From: Tridacna crocea
Taxonomy: Eukaryota > Mollusca > Bivalvia > Cardiida > Cardiidae
Length of the DNA stretch: 64,000 nt
Reading direction: 5' to 3'
NCBI GenBank assembly: GCA_943736015.1
Contig: OX031058.1
Location: 2,929,001-2,993,000, forward strand
The position numbers were made by a program, and so were the translations under genes. Each line of letters starts with the position of its first letter. The first letter of the stretch is position 1. Of this stretch, positions 1-12,800 are shown piece after piece. Under the pieces are notes generated by a model. That model ran no database searches, was not told where the DNA came from, and was given only the letters and a program-made list of their open reading frames with translations.

Positions 1-115
1 ATCTCAAATAGCAACTTATAGCCTAAGGGATTTTTTGTTCTTTAATACTTAAAACAAAAAAGAAAATTGTCTTCTTTTAGGCTACCTGTTCTAAATGGAT
101 GTCAACCCCATGTTG

Positions 116-350
116 TTAACCCACTACCACACAATCCCTCGTTTTGACACCCAGAAGAATATCATTCATTACAACATTGTGGGAAATAGAGAAATTGCTT
201 ATAACAGACAATTTCTCGTTTTCTCACAATATTTTTTCCCTTATATGGTACTCGTAGTTATCTCAACTCACAAACTCTTTGAAATGTTGTTTGCAACCTC
301 TGTCAATCTAGACAAGTCTAAAACTTTGTAGTCTGGTAACCATATCTAAC
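116..350 (+). mobile_element. TTAA-MITE, full, diverged
   Basis: A-end TTAACCCACTACCACACAAT; B-end decayed. The hairpin is of the variant type, with ATTGCTTATAACAGACAAT at its centre. Confidence 0.75.
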
Positions 351-715
351 AGTGTTTGTGAGGTGAAAAAGAGAAAAAAAACGACAATAGTTTCTCTTTT
401 TCAATAATATTTTCTTCTTTCCTTTAAAACATCTAATTGTCTGTTCTTATCTCAATGTTCTAATCTGTATCATCGAAAAGTCTTAAATTTTATTGTTTTC
501 AATAATTAATGTAAGCATAATTGCATTAATAGTCAGTGTATAACTGTTATAACTGCAATGGCATATACAACAGTATTACACTAACTGCTATTTTCAACTT
601 CTGTCACTTCTCCCTAAGATTCCAAACTTCTCCCTAATTCTGCTGGAAGGAGAAGTAACTTCTCCCTAATTTTGGAGGCTAGCTTAGTCCCTGCATCGTG
701 GGTTGTCCCTGGTGG
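350..715. other. Unannotated AT-rich stretch
   Basis: No coding sequence. A short local repeat CTTCTCCCTAA recurs three times near 607-672. Otherwise nothing recognisable. Confidence 0.5.
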
Positions 716-739
716 GCACCAAATATAACCGGTAGTGAA

Positions 740-822
740 AAATATATATCACGGCTCGACTGGGATTCGAACCCAGGGCCGCACGATATAATCACCAAAT
801 ACCTGTACTCGGCTACATTAAC
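740..822 (-). repeat. tRNA-derived SINE fragment
   Basis: On the minus strand a B-box-like GGGTTCGAATCCC is preceded by an A-box-like GTAGCCGAGTAC. GGCTCGA and TCGAGCC flank it like a tRNA acceptor stem, but the anticodon arm is not intact, so it is a SINE head rather than a working tRNA. Confidence 0.5.
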
Positions 823-1569
823 ATGGAAATAATTGATCAAATGATGGTGTTATTATCATTATTTCAGTTACATCAGAGTGACAGCCCACACAATCATGTA
901 TGTCCTATCACAGGAATTTGACATTCTATATTGAAAATAATTGATAAAATGAGTAAATAAAAAATACTCACCTATACAAAAGAAACACAAACCTGGATTA
1001 CCAGCAACTCCACATAAGTGTGTTTGGTAATCCTTTAGCATACACCTTTTCACCGAAGATATCTGTCATTTTTTACAGCTTTTTCGACAGTTGCAAGCCA
1101 TCAAGCAGGCCATTCGCTGATGTCACTACATAGGCCCACCATAAATGTTCTCTCGGAGTCCACTGTGGGCCTTTGCCTTGTTTTCTATGACCTTGGCTCT
1201 AGACTCACAATATAATGAGACAAGGCCAGATTTAAATATTGGAATAATTAGTATAACTTGGCGTAATCTTTTTCTTGAATCAAGAATCAAGGGCTGTTTA
1301 TGTAACAAGGGATTGTTTGATAAATTGTTGATAATTTCATTTCCGTGCATCACGAAAAATGACCAGTCAAATAAGGCTATTGCCAACAGAGTCACGTCCT
1401 CTGATGGGCTTTTCCCTATTCGCACATGTGACATATCTTTTCTAAAATAAAAAAGAATATCGAGAACTATTTTTGTTTGGCGCTTCTGCAAAAATATGTA
1501 GTATCATACAAAGTATATAAATACATTTTAAAACGAATAAGAAAATGAAAGAAATATTTTCTATAGGCT

Positions 1570-1798
1570 TTAACCCTTTACCAAACAAAAAAATTTTAGA
1601 CTGGTCCAAATCGAAAGCAATTGCAGACGACAAAATAACCACAACTAAAAAATTGAAATTTGTTACTAGCAGGGTAGAATACATTGTGGGAAAAGGAGAA
1701 AATGCTGGTTACCAGCATTTTCTCCTTTTCCCAAAATGTTTTCAAAAGACTTCTTTCTCAGGGTCGTTAAAAGTCGGGATTGTGTGGTAAAGAGTTAA
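1570..1798 (-). mobile_element. TTAA-MITE, full, canonical
   Basis: TTAA at 1570-1573 and 1795-1798. The central palindrome (about 1680-1742) is nearly perfect, with GGTTACC at its centre. Confidence 0.9.
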
Positions 1799-1935
1799 AA
1801 AATAGTGATGTCAGCAAATGGCCACCTCAATAGCTTTTAATTGCCAAAAAAGCTGTAAAATATCTCCGGTGAAAAGGTGTCTACTTAAGGATCACTGATC
1901 ACTGAATGTCACAGAAATACTTAAGGATCGCTGAA

Positions 1936-2212
1936 TGTCACAATCCCATCTGGTTGGCTCAGTGGTGTGCGTGTCAAACTTGTGATGTTGTGGTTTTGAG
2001 TTCGATACCCACTTGAGGTGAACCTTCTTTGCGGCGTATTTTCACCTCTCACCTCTGCTGAAGCACATGAGAAAAGTAGTCGAGGCTTTGGAAAAAAAGT
2101 TGTGTTAGTACTGGTGTGAGAAAGCCAGGAAACATATGTGTGTCACTGACTGCCATGATATGATCTTAGCTGTTAAATTGGTGTTAAACCCCAATATAAC
2201 CATCATCAGTCT
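1936..2212 (+). repeat. tRNA-derived SINE
   Basis: It starts with an A-box-like TTGGCTCAGTGGTGTGCG and a B-box-like GAGTTCGATACCC. The body contains GAGAAAGCCAGGAAACA and the tail GGTGTTAAACCCCAATA. A second copy with the same body lies at 28876-29080. Confidence 0.75.
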
Positions 2213-2719
2213 GAATGTCACAGGTACATTATGGTGTTATCTGTTACTAGGGTAAAGGAAACTGTGATCACTCTTCGCTTTGTTGGTGAATTTAGGTGGG
2301 TAAGGCATTTTTGTGTTATCGCAGGTACTAGGGGAGTATTATTTTTCATATTTTAATATCACTTTAATTTCATTATAGAATGTTAAATTCCTGTGGTCCT
2401 ATATACCTTAGGCTTGAAGTGTCTTGCCATAGGAGACTCCCAATTGAGGCTTGAACCTGTGGCCTCCAAAAATAAAAAGGAATGAAAGTCCTGCAAAGGG
2501 AATTTGTGATTCTGCAATAATATTGATGGACAAAGGATGAGCTTTAGTAATATTCTCAAATCCTGAATTTATGTGATGCTTTAGAAAAAGAAAATACTGT
2601 TAAAGAAAACTACTCAAGTCTATCAAGTCTAAGTTAGTAAAACACATCTCATGTAAGGAACTCAACTTTAAGTCAGAAAATGAGTCTGTCAATGGATATA
2701 ACAGAGCAAAATAAGAAAC

Positions 2720-2948
2720 TTAACCCATTACCACACAATCCCTACTTTTGAGGCCCCTGAGAAAGAAGGCTTTCGAAAACACTGCAGGAAAAGGAGAAAA
2801 TGCTGGTAACCAGCATTTTCTCCTTTTCCCACAGTGTTTTCGACCCTTCCAAGTACAAATTTCAATTTTTCAGTCACCTTTATTTTGTTGTCTGCAAATG
2901 CTTTTAATTTTAACCAGTCTAAAATATTGTCATGTGGTAATGGGTTAA
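2720..2948 (+). mobile_element. TTAA-MITE, full, canonical
   Basis: TTAA intact at 2720-2723 and 2945-2948. The hairpin centre is GGTAACC. The ends read CCCATTACCACAC and GTGGTAATGGG, a matched inverted pair. Confidence 0.9.
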
Positions 2949-3586
2949 TGGAGCTCCAGATAAGAGAGAGTGATGGTATTCTAAATCCATTATTTTTCTC
3001 CTAAACCCTATGTTATGGATACTCATTGGAATTATCTCAATGAGACCATTCTAATGAGTACCCATAACATAGGGTTTAGTGGAGAATAATTGTTATGGGA
3101 GACCACTCCTTCATGCATAGCTTCATCCCGATATAAGCACAATACCTGACCCTGCGTTGGGGAGATAGCTCTTTGGCTCAGTGCTTATGGTATTGGTCTT
3201 TTAAACCATGAAAAACGAGGATATTTGCACGTCATTGGTTCAAATCCGGCTTTTGTGTTTTGGCTATGCAATTATTGCAAACATTCATGTTCGTAAAATT
3301 GGGGCTCGTCCGGATTGGCCATTGAATCATTCATCCCAATTGTTGTCCCAAAACGGACTTGTGCTTAATACGGCTTTGAGTCATCAATAAATGATGACTT
3401 TAAGAAGGAATGTGTTACGGGAGACCACTCCTTAAACCTTGAAAAATGAGGATATTTGCCGGTTATGGGTTCAAATCCCCTGAGATGCGGTTTGTGTTTT
3501 GGCTATGCATTTGTTGCGAACTTTCATTTTCGTAAGATAATACTATAGGTTTCGAAATCAAGATCACTCTCTCTGTCTGGAGCTCT
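2949..3586. repeat. Palindromic MITE (GAGCTCCAGATA family), split by a SINE
   Basis: The left end GGAGCTCCAGATAAGAG lies at about 2951 and the right end CTCTGTCTGGAGCTCT at about 3568. A core palindrome runs from TAAACCCTATGTTATGG to CCATAACATAGGGTTTA (3003-3081). Bases 3092-3535 between core and right end are foreign (SINE-like). Sister copies: 13088-13276 and 29380-29570. Confidence 0.65.
3092..3535 (+). repeat. tRNA-Lys-like SINE, dimeric or duplicated
   Basis: A tRNA-like head (GATAGCTCTTTGGCTCAGTG, anticodon-loop-like TCTTTTAAACC, B box GGTTCAAATCC) lies at about 3170-3255. A second, shorter copy of its 3' half (ATGGGTTCAAATCCCC) lies at 3463-3485. GGGAGACCACTCC occurs at both 3097-3109 and 3419-3431, bracketing one 320-bp unit. 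Confidence 0.6.
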
Positions 3587-3651
3587 GAACTTGTTTTTTG
3601 TTAAGATTTTCAAGACGCGTAACATTAAAATCTTACTGATTTGTCCAACAG

Positions 3652-3836
3652 GGGAGCTGATAGGAGCTATGTGTAAGAAATATGGCTCCCACTTGTACAG
3701 ACAATGTAAGGCTACTGTTCTGGAAGGGATATGCAGCAATTTAGAGAGAGAACCCATGATGGAAAGCAGTTTTACGGAGCAAGAAGAAACAGAGAAACTA
3801 ATAGAAAAGCTGTCCAGTTCTCCAAGAGGGGAGAAG
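3652..3836 (+). CDS. HEAT-protein exon (first one found)
   Basis: The acceptor is TTTGTCCAACAG and the donor AAG|GTCAGT. The exon begins with the last two bases of a codon and ends in phase 0. It encodes a helix pair (ELIGAMCKKYG, CKATVLEGIC) and then an acidic, Ser/Glu-rich linker (SFTEQEETEKLIEKL). The donor has C at +3, so TCA|GTAAAT five bases further on is a weaker alternative. No start codon can be assigned here, and earlier exons were not recognised between 1 and 3650. Confidence 0.75.
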
Positions 3837-6800
3837 GTCAGTAAATTGCGCAACAGTTAACCTGTGTATGGTCAAATATAACTTTTCATATCGTTATTGT
3901 TTTACTTGACAAGAAAACTTTAGACCAATCCCAAATGAAAGCATTTACAGATGACGAGCTAGATGTAAAACAGATTACGATTTTTGAAAGGTAAAAAAAT
4001 GGGAAATAAATATTGTGGGAAAAGGAGAAAATGCTGGTTCTCAGCATTTTCTCCTTTTCCCACAATAATTTCAAAAGTTCTTTTCCATGGGAGTGCTAAA
4101 ACACAAGATTGTGTGGTAAAGGTTTAAGGTGTCAAATCACTCAAATAGACTCCTATATAATTCAATGTAAATTCCGCTAATTCCACACGTTGTCACATGT
4201 TCCACGACATTCGTTCATGAATAATATGCTCCAAATGTTTCAGAAACTTCACTAATCCCTTGATTTTCCAACAAATACATCCATCATGACCGATTGGATT
4301 TTTCACAAAATTAGGTCAAACATGCGTACCATGTCTTTTTCCTAACCATCATAGGTCTGGTACCCACATGTACTTCACAATTTCCAGCATCCCTACACAA
4401 GAAATAGTCCTGAAAAGAAAGATGGATTTTAGCTCATTCAGCACAAAATACCCTTTTTTCAAAACATCAGGTGAAAATAATGTGAGAAAAGTAATCATGC
4501 AATGAAGCACGCACTATCAAAAACAGGTTTCATTTTTTTTAAAGAACTACTTTAGCACCATACGACCCGGAAGTACTTCTCTAGGTGATTTGACACCTTA
4601 ACCGTTTTACCAAACAACAACAACAACAACAAAATAATTTAGGTCTGCTCATAATGAAAGCATTTGAAGAGAGTAAAGTAGATGTGGCAAAATTATGGAA
4701 TTTGTCTTTGAAACGGTAGAAAAAATTGTGATGTAAGGAAAAATGCTGGTCAGCAGCATATTTTGTCTTTTTCCACAATGTTTTTAAAGCTTGTATGTGA
4801 AAAGTTTAACTTTGGATTGCATAGTACAGGATTAAGAAAGATTACCAAAGAACAAATTTTTAGACTTGTCCAAATGTGAATCATATACATATGACATATA
4901 AAGTCTTACTCAAGTAGTGGGACTTGCTTTTCAAAATAGAAAAAAAACTTTTTGGGTAAAAGGAGAAAATAGTAGTGTCTAGCATTTTCTCCTTTTCTAA
5001 CTAAGTTTTCAGAAGCCTTCCCTCTCAGGGTCCTAAAAACGCGGAATTGTTTCACAAAGCGATGTCATTGTGGAAAATGGAACAGTTGCACATCACAATC
5101 TCCTACTGCTTTTCCCACTTCATTTTTCGTCTCCGCCATACTCCTTGAAAAAAGTATAAGTGAATCTGCATAAAGTATCAACCCAGATTAGCCTTTGCAG
5201 GCAAACTTTGGTCAAAACTTTTTGCTGTTGGTCAATTTTCTGCACATCAAATAACCAGTCAGATGTTTGACAAAATGGATTTATGTTATGATCTCCATGA
5301 TGTAATGCATAATGTAGATTGCATTTACCTCCTTGTTGCCATAATTTACATTCTATGATAAATGTTTCCTTCTTTTGCATTTACTTTGTGTTTTTTTTTT
5401 TTTGCAAGAGCTGAAAGAGCTTAACTTTTTACCAAACGACAAATTTAAAGACTGGTCCAAATTGAAAGCATTTGCAGATGACGAAATAAATGAGACTGAA
5501 AAATCGAATTTGATTTGGAAAGGGTAGCATTGTGGGAAAAGGAGAAAATGCTGGTAACCTTAGGGTTGTCAAAAGTCGTCATTATGTGGTAAAGGGTTAA
5601 TTTTAGAAATATTGACCCTTCATAACCGTCCAACCCGTGGTTTTTTATCAAACTACTCATGGAGGGAAAGAAAATCTATGTCTTTTGAATACATGCACAA
5701 TGACATCTACTCATGGAGGGAAAGAAAATCCATCTCTTGTGAATACATGTACAACGAAATCTGCGCCACTTTTGAAGTATTACCGATGATGCTCACTAGA
5801 TGAAATAAATTTCAATCTTTCTCACAAAAAAATCAGCAACTATCCTCTATGAATCTTTCCAGAGACATAGTACAGAGGCTTCACAGATATTTCATGACAC
5901 AGCTGGGTGGAAATCTTTAGAAACATGGATGAAGTAAGTAGATTTTGAGCTGGCATTACACTCAATATTTCCTACTTTTTTCACGGCTAAACAACACAAT
6001 TCAAGCTACCTTAAAATTGTTGTCTGCAAAATTTTGCTGTTTGGGACACAGTTACTGGCCATCATCTGGTTCAGTATAAAATATTTCGTTTTTCTGCAAA
6101 ACAAGTATGTACAACCCGTTATTGTGCAGTGCTGACTTCTAATGACTTCTAATGAGAAAGAAGGCCTTTGAAAACATTGTAGAAAAAGGAGAAAATGCTG
6201 GTAACCGGCATTTTCTTCTTTTTCTACAATGTTTTTTACCATGTGACAGACAAATTTCATGTTTGAATAACATTTAAATTGTTTTCTTCAAAAGCTGTAA
6301 ACTTGGAGTAGATCCTTGTCTAAAATTTTGTCATGTGATAATGGGATATAAGTAGTTCTACTGATATTCCAAATATTATGATTAAGAAATAATCTTCTTT
6401 CTATCGTGGTATATCGTTCAATAAACCACAGTTGTGAGTTATGAGGCACAATAAATAATCCACGAGGGCGATAGCCCGAGTGGGTTATTCATTGCGCCTC
6501 ATAACTCACAACGTGGTTTATTGAACGATATACCACGATAGAAAGAAGATTATTTCGATTCTAACATGTCCAATTCTTAATGAAAGGAAAACAAGTTCAA
6601 ACTAAGAGTAAAAACGCGGATGAAGATTATGTTCCATTGAATAACTCACTCATTGAATGACGTCACTCGATATCGGATGACGTCACTCTACATGGATTGT
6701 CGCAGATTTTACCACGTTTTCCTTGCACTGTGTTTATAGGGCCAAAGTCACGTGTCATGTTAGAATGTGATATAAATTCTGTGTTCTGTAAAGGGCCATT

Positions 6801-9800
6801 CAGGGAGGAGACTTTTATCCAAATTGATTTTCAAAAATAGGGAATATTTTTTACATAAACAAGACAAATGCACTAAAGCAAAGTCTTTGAACAATTAAAA
6901 AACCTTTTACAGCACAGCAAAGTTTTAGACCCTTCCATATTACAGCTTTTTTCAGAACACAAGGCAGGTGTTTTTCAAATGATAGCAATTGTCATTGAAT
7001 AGCTAGAAAACATTGTGGGAAAAGGAAAAAATGCTGGTTACCAGCATTTTCTTCTTTTCCCAGAAATGTTTTCCAAAGTCCCCTTCTTCAGAATCGTTAA
7101 AACTGGGGATCATTTTCTAAAGACTTACTTTTTTTTCCATTTAGGTGTCTACAGAACATTATAGAAGGTTGTGAACATCAGTTTAATGACTACGTAGACC
7201 AAGAGTTGTTAGACCTTGTATTCCGCTGTTTAACTCATACCAACAGATTTGTACGAGAGACGGGATACTATGTATGTTCAAGTCTTGTTGCGTGTGGATC
7301 CGTGCAAGAAGGTATGTAAACCCTCTGCTGGCTGCCAAATTTGTAGATTTGTCAACACTGAAAGCGTAACATTTAATTATTTTCAGACGACGTTTGTCAT
7401 TACCTTACCAAAAGACAAATTTTAGACTCTCCTTAATTGAAAATATTGCAGACAAAAACTTTGATACCAATGAGCGTGAAATTTTTGATAGAGAAAAGAA
7501 CCTTGTGGGAAAAGGAGAAAATCCTTTTCCCACAATGTTTTTGAAAGCTTCCTACCCAGAATCATATCACTTTGGATTGTGAGGTAAGGGGTTTTAAGGG
7601 GTTGATGTTTTTGTCTCTGAAGGGATAGAAAATATTGTGGATAAAAAGGGAAAATGCTGGTTACCAGTATTTTGCCTATTATACAACAATGTTTTCAAAT
7701 TCAAATACCTCAGGCTTGTGGAGACACAGAATTGTTTAGCTCTTTACCACAAAATCATGACTTTTGAGGCTCCTGTAAAAGAAGCATTTTGAAAACATTG
7801 TGGGAAAAGAAGAAAATGCTGGTAACCAGCATTTTCTCCAGTTCCCACAATGTTTTCTACTAAATCAAAGAAAAATTACACCAATTGAGCCACACTGAAA
7901 TTGTCGTCTGCAAATGCTTTCAATTTGAATAAGGCTAAAATTATGTCGTCTGGTAAAGGGTTAATAAAGTGTAATGTATTCCAGTCATATGATCAGTATA
8001 GTCTGTTCAAGATCCAAACTGACAGAATCGAATAATATCTGTAAACTTGGCCTCTTCGAATAGCACAAGGCCAGTATGACTCAGTATTACATCCAAAATG
8101 GATGACAAAAAGGCGACAGATCTTGGTTGTCCAGTACATGAATATAAATTGTTATTATGTTAGTAAATTTGCTATGGCGAAGTTATGAGTCTGAGGTCTG
8201 TGATGTTAGTCTTGAGCTGTGGGCTAAAACTGTACATCTCAGACCTGTAACTGGGCCAGTATGAAACAGTGTTCCAGCTAGCGGGGAATAGAAGGGCGCG
8301 GCGCCCTGCCCCTCCTTTCAGACGCCCTGCCCTTTCTCTGGACGCCCTGCCCTTTTTCTGGAAACCCTGCGCCCAAGATTGCCTTACGTTCAGTATTGTA
8401 ACCTCTAATCTAAACTTTGCCACAAGTCCGTTAAAGACATCATGAATATCCGCCTTTGAATATACAATCCAATTAACAGCGTGTCACTAATCCCCTCCAG
8501 GCAGCGAAGTGTGAAAAGATGGACCCTGACTGTATATTACAAGTCCGTCAGTGTACACAAGTGCTGAGAACAATAGAGACAATTATCCATCATTGTCTTT
8601 TATCAGTTTTATGTTCTATTTAAACGGTTAACCGTATCTTGAAGTTAGGTGTTTTTATTCAACAATATTGGTGTCTCCGAGGACAATTTTTTCTTTTAAA
8701 GTTTGCTATCCATCGCGATTTATCGTTAATGTCGAAGATCTTGCTAAATTTCCCGTATCAAGTTACATGTTCTGAGTTTAAGGTGCATGAATGGTAAAAT
8801 TACCTTTTATGAAGTGTTTTCTGTTCATAAACAAATTTTTTTTTCTTAGATTTACTCCTGGTTTCAGTATTAATTGAAATAGTGATGTTAACACTCGGGT
8901 AAAATCGATGAGTCAGCAAATTAATCTATCGTAAGTCGGGAAGTGGCGCATTCCTAAAGTGGACCGAGAATAACACCACAGCATGCTGTTGACTTACAAT
9001 TTGTAGAATATATGTCAAAATGTCCATAAATGGAAATTAGATACACACCCAGCCTCATTTAAATTTGTAGGTTCTGAAGGGATGTTACTGGATGAAGACA
9101 ATGCCATTTTAAAGTACGGACGTCAGTTCTGTGACTATCTTGCAAAGGGTCTGGCTGACAACTGGAGCCAGGTATCATTACTCATTACCAAATGACAATA
9201 TTTTAGGTTTGTCCAAATTGAAAGCATGTGCAGATGACAAAATAAAAGTGACTGAAATTTAGAAATTTGTGTTTTGAAGGGTAGAAAACATTGTGGGAAA
9301 AGGAGAAAATGCAGGTTACCAGCATTTTCTCCTTTACCCACAGTGTTTTCTAATGGCTTCTTTCTCAGGGTCGTCAAAAGTAGGTATTGTGTGGTAATGG
9401 GTTAACTCTTTACTAGACGACAAAGGTTTCGACTGCACAAAATTCAGAACATTTGCAGATGACAAATTAGATGTTGGTAAAAAATAAAAAATCTAGAATG
9501 ATGATTTTTTTTGTCTTGTGGGACAGACAGGAAGAAAAAAAAAAGGTTTTTTTGCCAGAAATGTTTTACTGTATCAGACAGTGTAGGTAAAGGTCAGACA
9601 CAGATACTTAACTACACTGTCCAGAAAAGCACATCTAGTAAGGTTTATGTTTTGATGGTTATCTTCTCTTGTTGAAAGGATTCCCCTAAGATTGACACTT
9701 AACAAAGTGCCATCAAAACATAACCATCACACTTTTTTGGACACAGAATTTTCAATGAATATCAAGTAACTGCAGCTAAACGATGGCACTGGCTTTTTAC

Positions 9801-12800
9801 TGAATATCAAGCCATTAAAGCCAATATCAAGCAATTGCAGCCAAATGTTGGCAGCTTCATGCGATGCTCTTTTTTATTTGCTTTTGTGGATTAAGTCTTT
9901 ACCAAACGACAAAATTTTAGACTGGTCCAAAGTGAAAGCATTTGCATACGACAAAATAAACATGACTCAAAAATTAAAGTTTGTTTTGGGAAGGGTAAAA
10001 AACATTGCGGGAAATGCAGAAAATGCTGTTTACCAGCATTTTCTCCTTTTCTCACAATGTTTTCAAAATCTATCTTTCAGGGTTGTTAAAATTTGGGATT
10101 GTTTGGTAAAGAGTTAAACATTTCTTCTGGTAGCATTCGGCTCTTACCTCTTTACCAAACGACAAAATTTTAGATTGGTCCGAATTGAAAGCACTCGCAG
10201 ACAACAAAATAAACATAATTCAAAATTTGAACTTTGGTTCCAGCAGGGTAGAAAACATTGATTGTGGAAACAGGGGAAAATACAATGTTTTCAAAGAGGC
10301 TTCTATTTCATGGTCATAAAAACCAGGAATTGTTTGGTAAAGGGTTAATCCTATACCAAACAATCCAGATCTTTTAACTCTTTACCAAACCACAAAATTT
10401 TGGACTAGTACAAATTGAAAGCATTTGCAGAAGACAAATGTGAATAAAAAAAATAAAACTTGATTTGGAAAGGGTTGAAAACATTGTGGGAAAAGGAGAA
10501 AATGCTTGGTACCAGCATTTTCTCCTTTTCCAACAAGATTTTCAAAGGCTTTCTTTTTCAGGGTCGTTAAAAGTCGGGATTGTGTGGTAAAGAGTTAAAG
10601 ACCCCAAGGAAAAAGGCCATTGAAATATTTTGGGAAAAGGAGAAACGCTTGTTACCAATGTTTTCTTCCTTCTCATAGAATTTGAGTGCATATCAATTTC
10701 ATGTATGCAGATAAGTTTAATATTGATTTGTCATATCAGGACAAGTCTTAGAATTTTTTCTGACTTTTGTCCAGCATTTTTGTTGTAAATCGTTAAGTCT
10801 GAACAGTGACCAAATTTCGATGTAGAATAGTCTGACACTGACATAAGCAGAATCATGTAACACTTTATTCCTTTCAGGTACGACTGGCATCTTCAGTTGC
10901 TACAAGAAAATTTCTACAAAGTTTGCCATCCAATGAAGCAAGATTACAGTTTTATCCAACACTGCTTCCTAAAATGTGCTTGAATAGGTGAGTCTTACAG
11001 CAACGTTTTATTTCACCCAACACCATGTTGCTTACTCAGCAATATAACAAACAAGCTATACCTTTGTCTGACACACCAATGTTAAAATGAAGGCAAGGAA
11101 GGAAGCTTTTGAAAATGTAGCAAAAAAGGAGAAATGGCCGAAGTTTAATCCTTTTCTCACATGTTTCTACATGATCTGAAACACACAGTTTGTTGCCTAT
11201 AAAAATTTCCATTATACACTAACCTAAAATTCTGTCACTTGCAAAGAGGTAACTGTTTACCTCCTGAGAAATTTTAGATTCATCCAAATTGAAAGCAGTT
11301 GCATGTCAAAAATAGAGTTTATTTCATCAGCTTGTGGTTAATATGGAGAAATATTTGCCGAAAAAGGGAAAGGTATGTGAAAATGAGTTATTTTCGCGGA
11401 CCTTTCCCTTTTGAGGCAAATATTTCCCCATATTAACCACAAGCTGATTAAATTTATATATATTTCATCTGATTATTTTGTCAATGAATGCCACTTTTAA
11501 AACTAGTGATCTCAAATCAATAAACCAGATTTTCGGTAGGAGGAAATTATTCACTGTGACAGGGAAATAATTCTCCCCAGCTTAAATTACATCATTTCTT
11601 TACCCATAAAATTTCTAAAAATAGACACATGAAACATAATACATGTATTCTGGTTTAATGCATGTTTAAGTTAAATTAAGGCTTCTTACTAGGTAGAGAG
11701 CAATGTAGGAAAAGGAGAAAATGCTGGCACCAATGTTTGCAAAAGGCTGCATTGACAGGGCCTTGGAAAAAAAGGGATTGTTTTGTAAAAGGATAAACAC
11801 TGTCAGTTTACAATATAAAATCTTTATCCTTTGTTTCTAATACATGTCTAGTAAATACTTATTGCATTATACAGGTACTATGTTGCTGAGGGTGTAAAGA
11901 TTTACTCCCAGGATACATGGAAACAGATCACTGGATCAAATGGCAGGCAGCTGGTGGAGACCTATATTGAGCATGTGGTTAGATCAATTTTTTTTTTTTT
12001 CCATACAATTCCTATATTTAATGACCGAGCAAAAGACAGCATTGCAAATCTCATAGGAACAGGAGAAAGTGTTGGTATACAGCATTTTCTTCTTTCCATA
12101 TATTTTCTATTTTTAATCATTCGAAAAATAATTTCAACACTGAACTTGTCATCTGCTTATATATCCAATTCGGATGAGTGTATAATTTTCTTGTATGGTA
12201 AATAGTTATTAGTCATTCTTTACTGTTTTGATATTAATTTAACTCTTCACCACACAGTCCCGACTTTTGACGACCCAAGAAAGAAAGCCCTGGAAAATAT
12301 TTTGGGAAAAGGAGAAAATGCTGGTTACTTCGGGAATTTGTAACCTTCCAAATTGGTATCAGTAATTATGACAGGTTTTATCATTAGTTAGTTAACACTT
12401 TTATTTTATCTTTAAAGGTTGACTACTATGTGGAGGCAACAGGAGCAGACAACCATGCTGTGAGAGAGGCTGCATGTGCGTGTATTGCAGAGCTTGGAGC
12501 AAAGGTACATGATACGACCTGCTTAACCCATTACCACACTATCCCTACTTTTAATGACCCTGTGAAAGAAGCCTTTAGAAAAGATTGTAGAAAAGATTGT
12601 GGGAAAAGGAGAAAATGCTGGTATCCAGCATTTTCTCCTTTTCCCACAATATTTTCTATTCTCTTAAACAAAAATCACATTACTGTGCCACATTGAAATT
12701 GTCATTTGCAAATGCTTTCAGTCTGGACAATTCTAAAATTATGTTGTGTGGTAAAGACTTTTCTCATTACCAATCAAACAAAATTTTAATTTTTCAAATG

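Noticed and set aside
996-1068. Possible minus-strand first exon starting MTDIFGEKVYAKGL
   Set aside because: Kozak-like context and a possible GTAATC donor exist, but part of the sequence (GGTGAAAAGGTGT) recurs near 1860 and no second exon was found.
2255-2310. Possible extra exon (KETVITLRFVGEFRW) before the HEAT gene
   Set aside because: It has AG and GTAAGG borders, but its end phase does not fit the exon at 3652 and there is no similarity to the solenoid.
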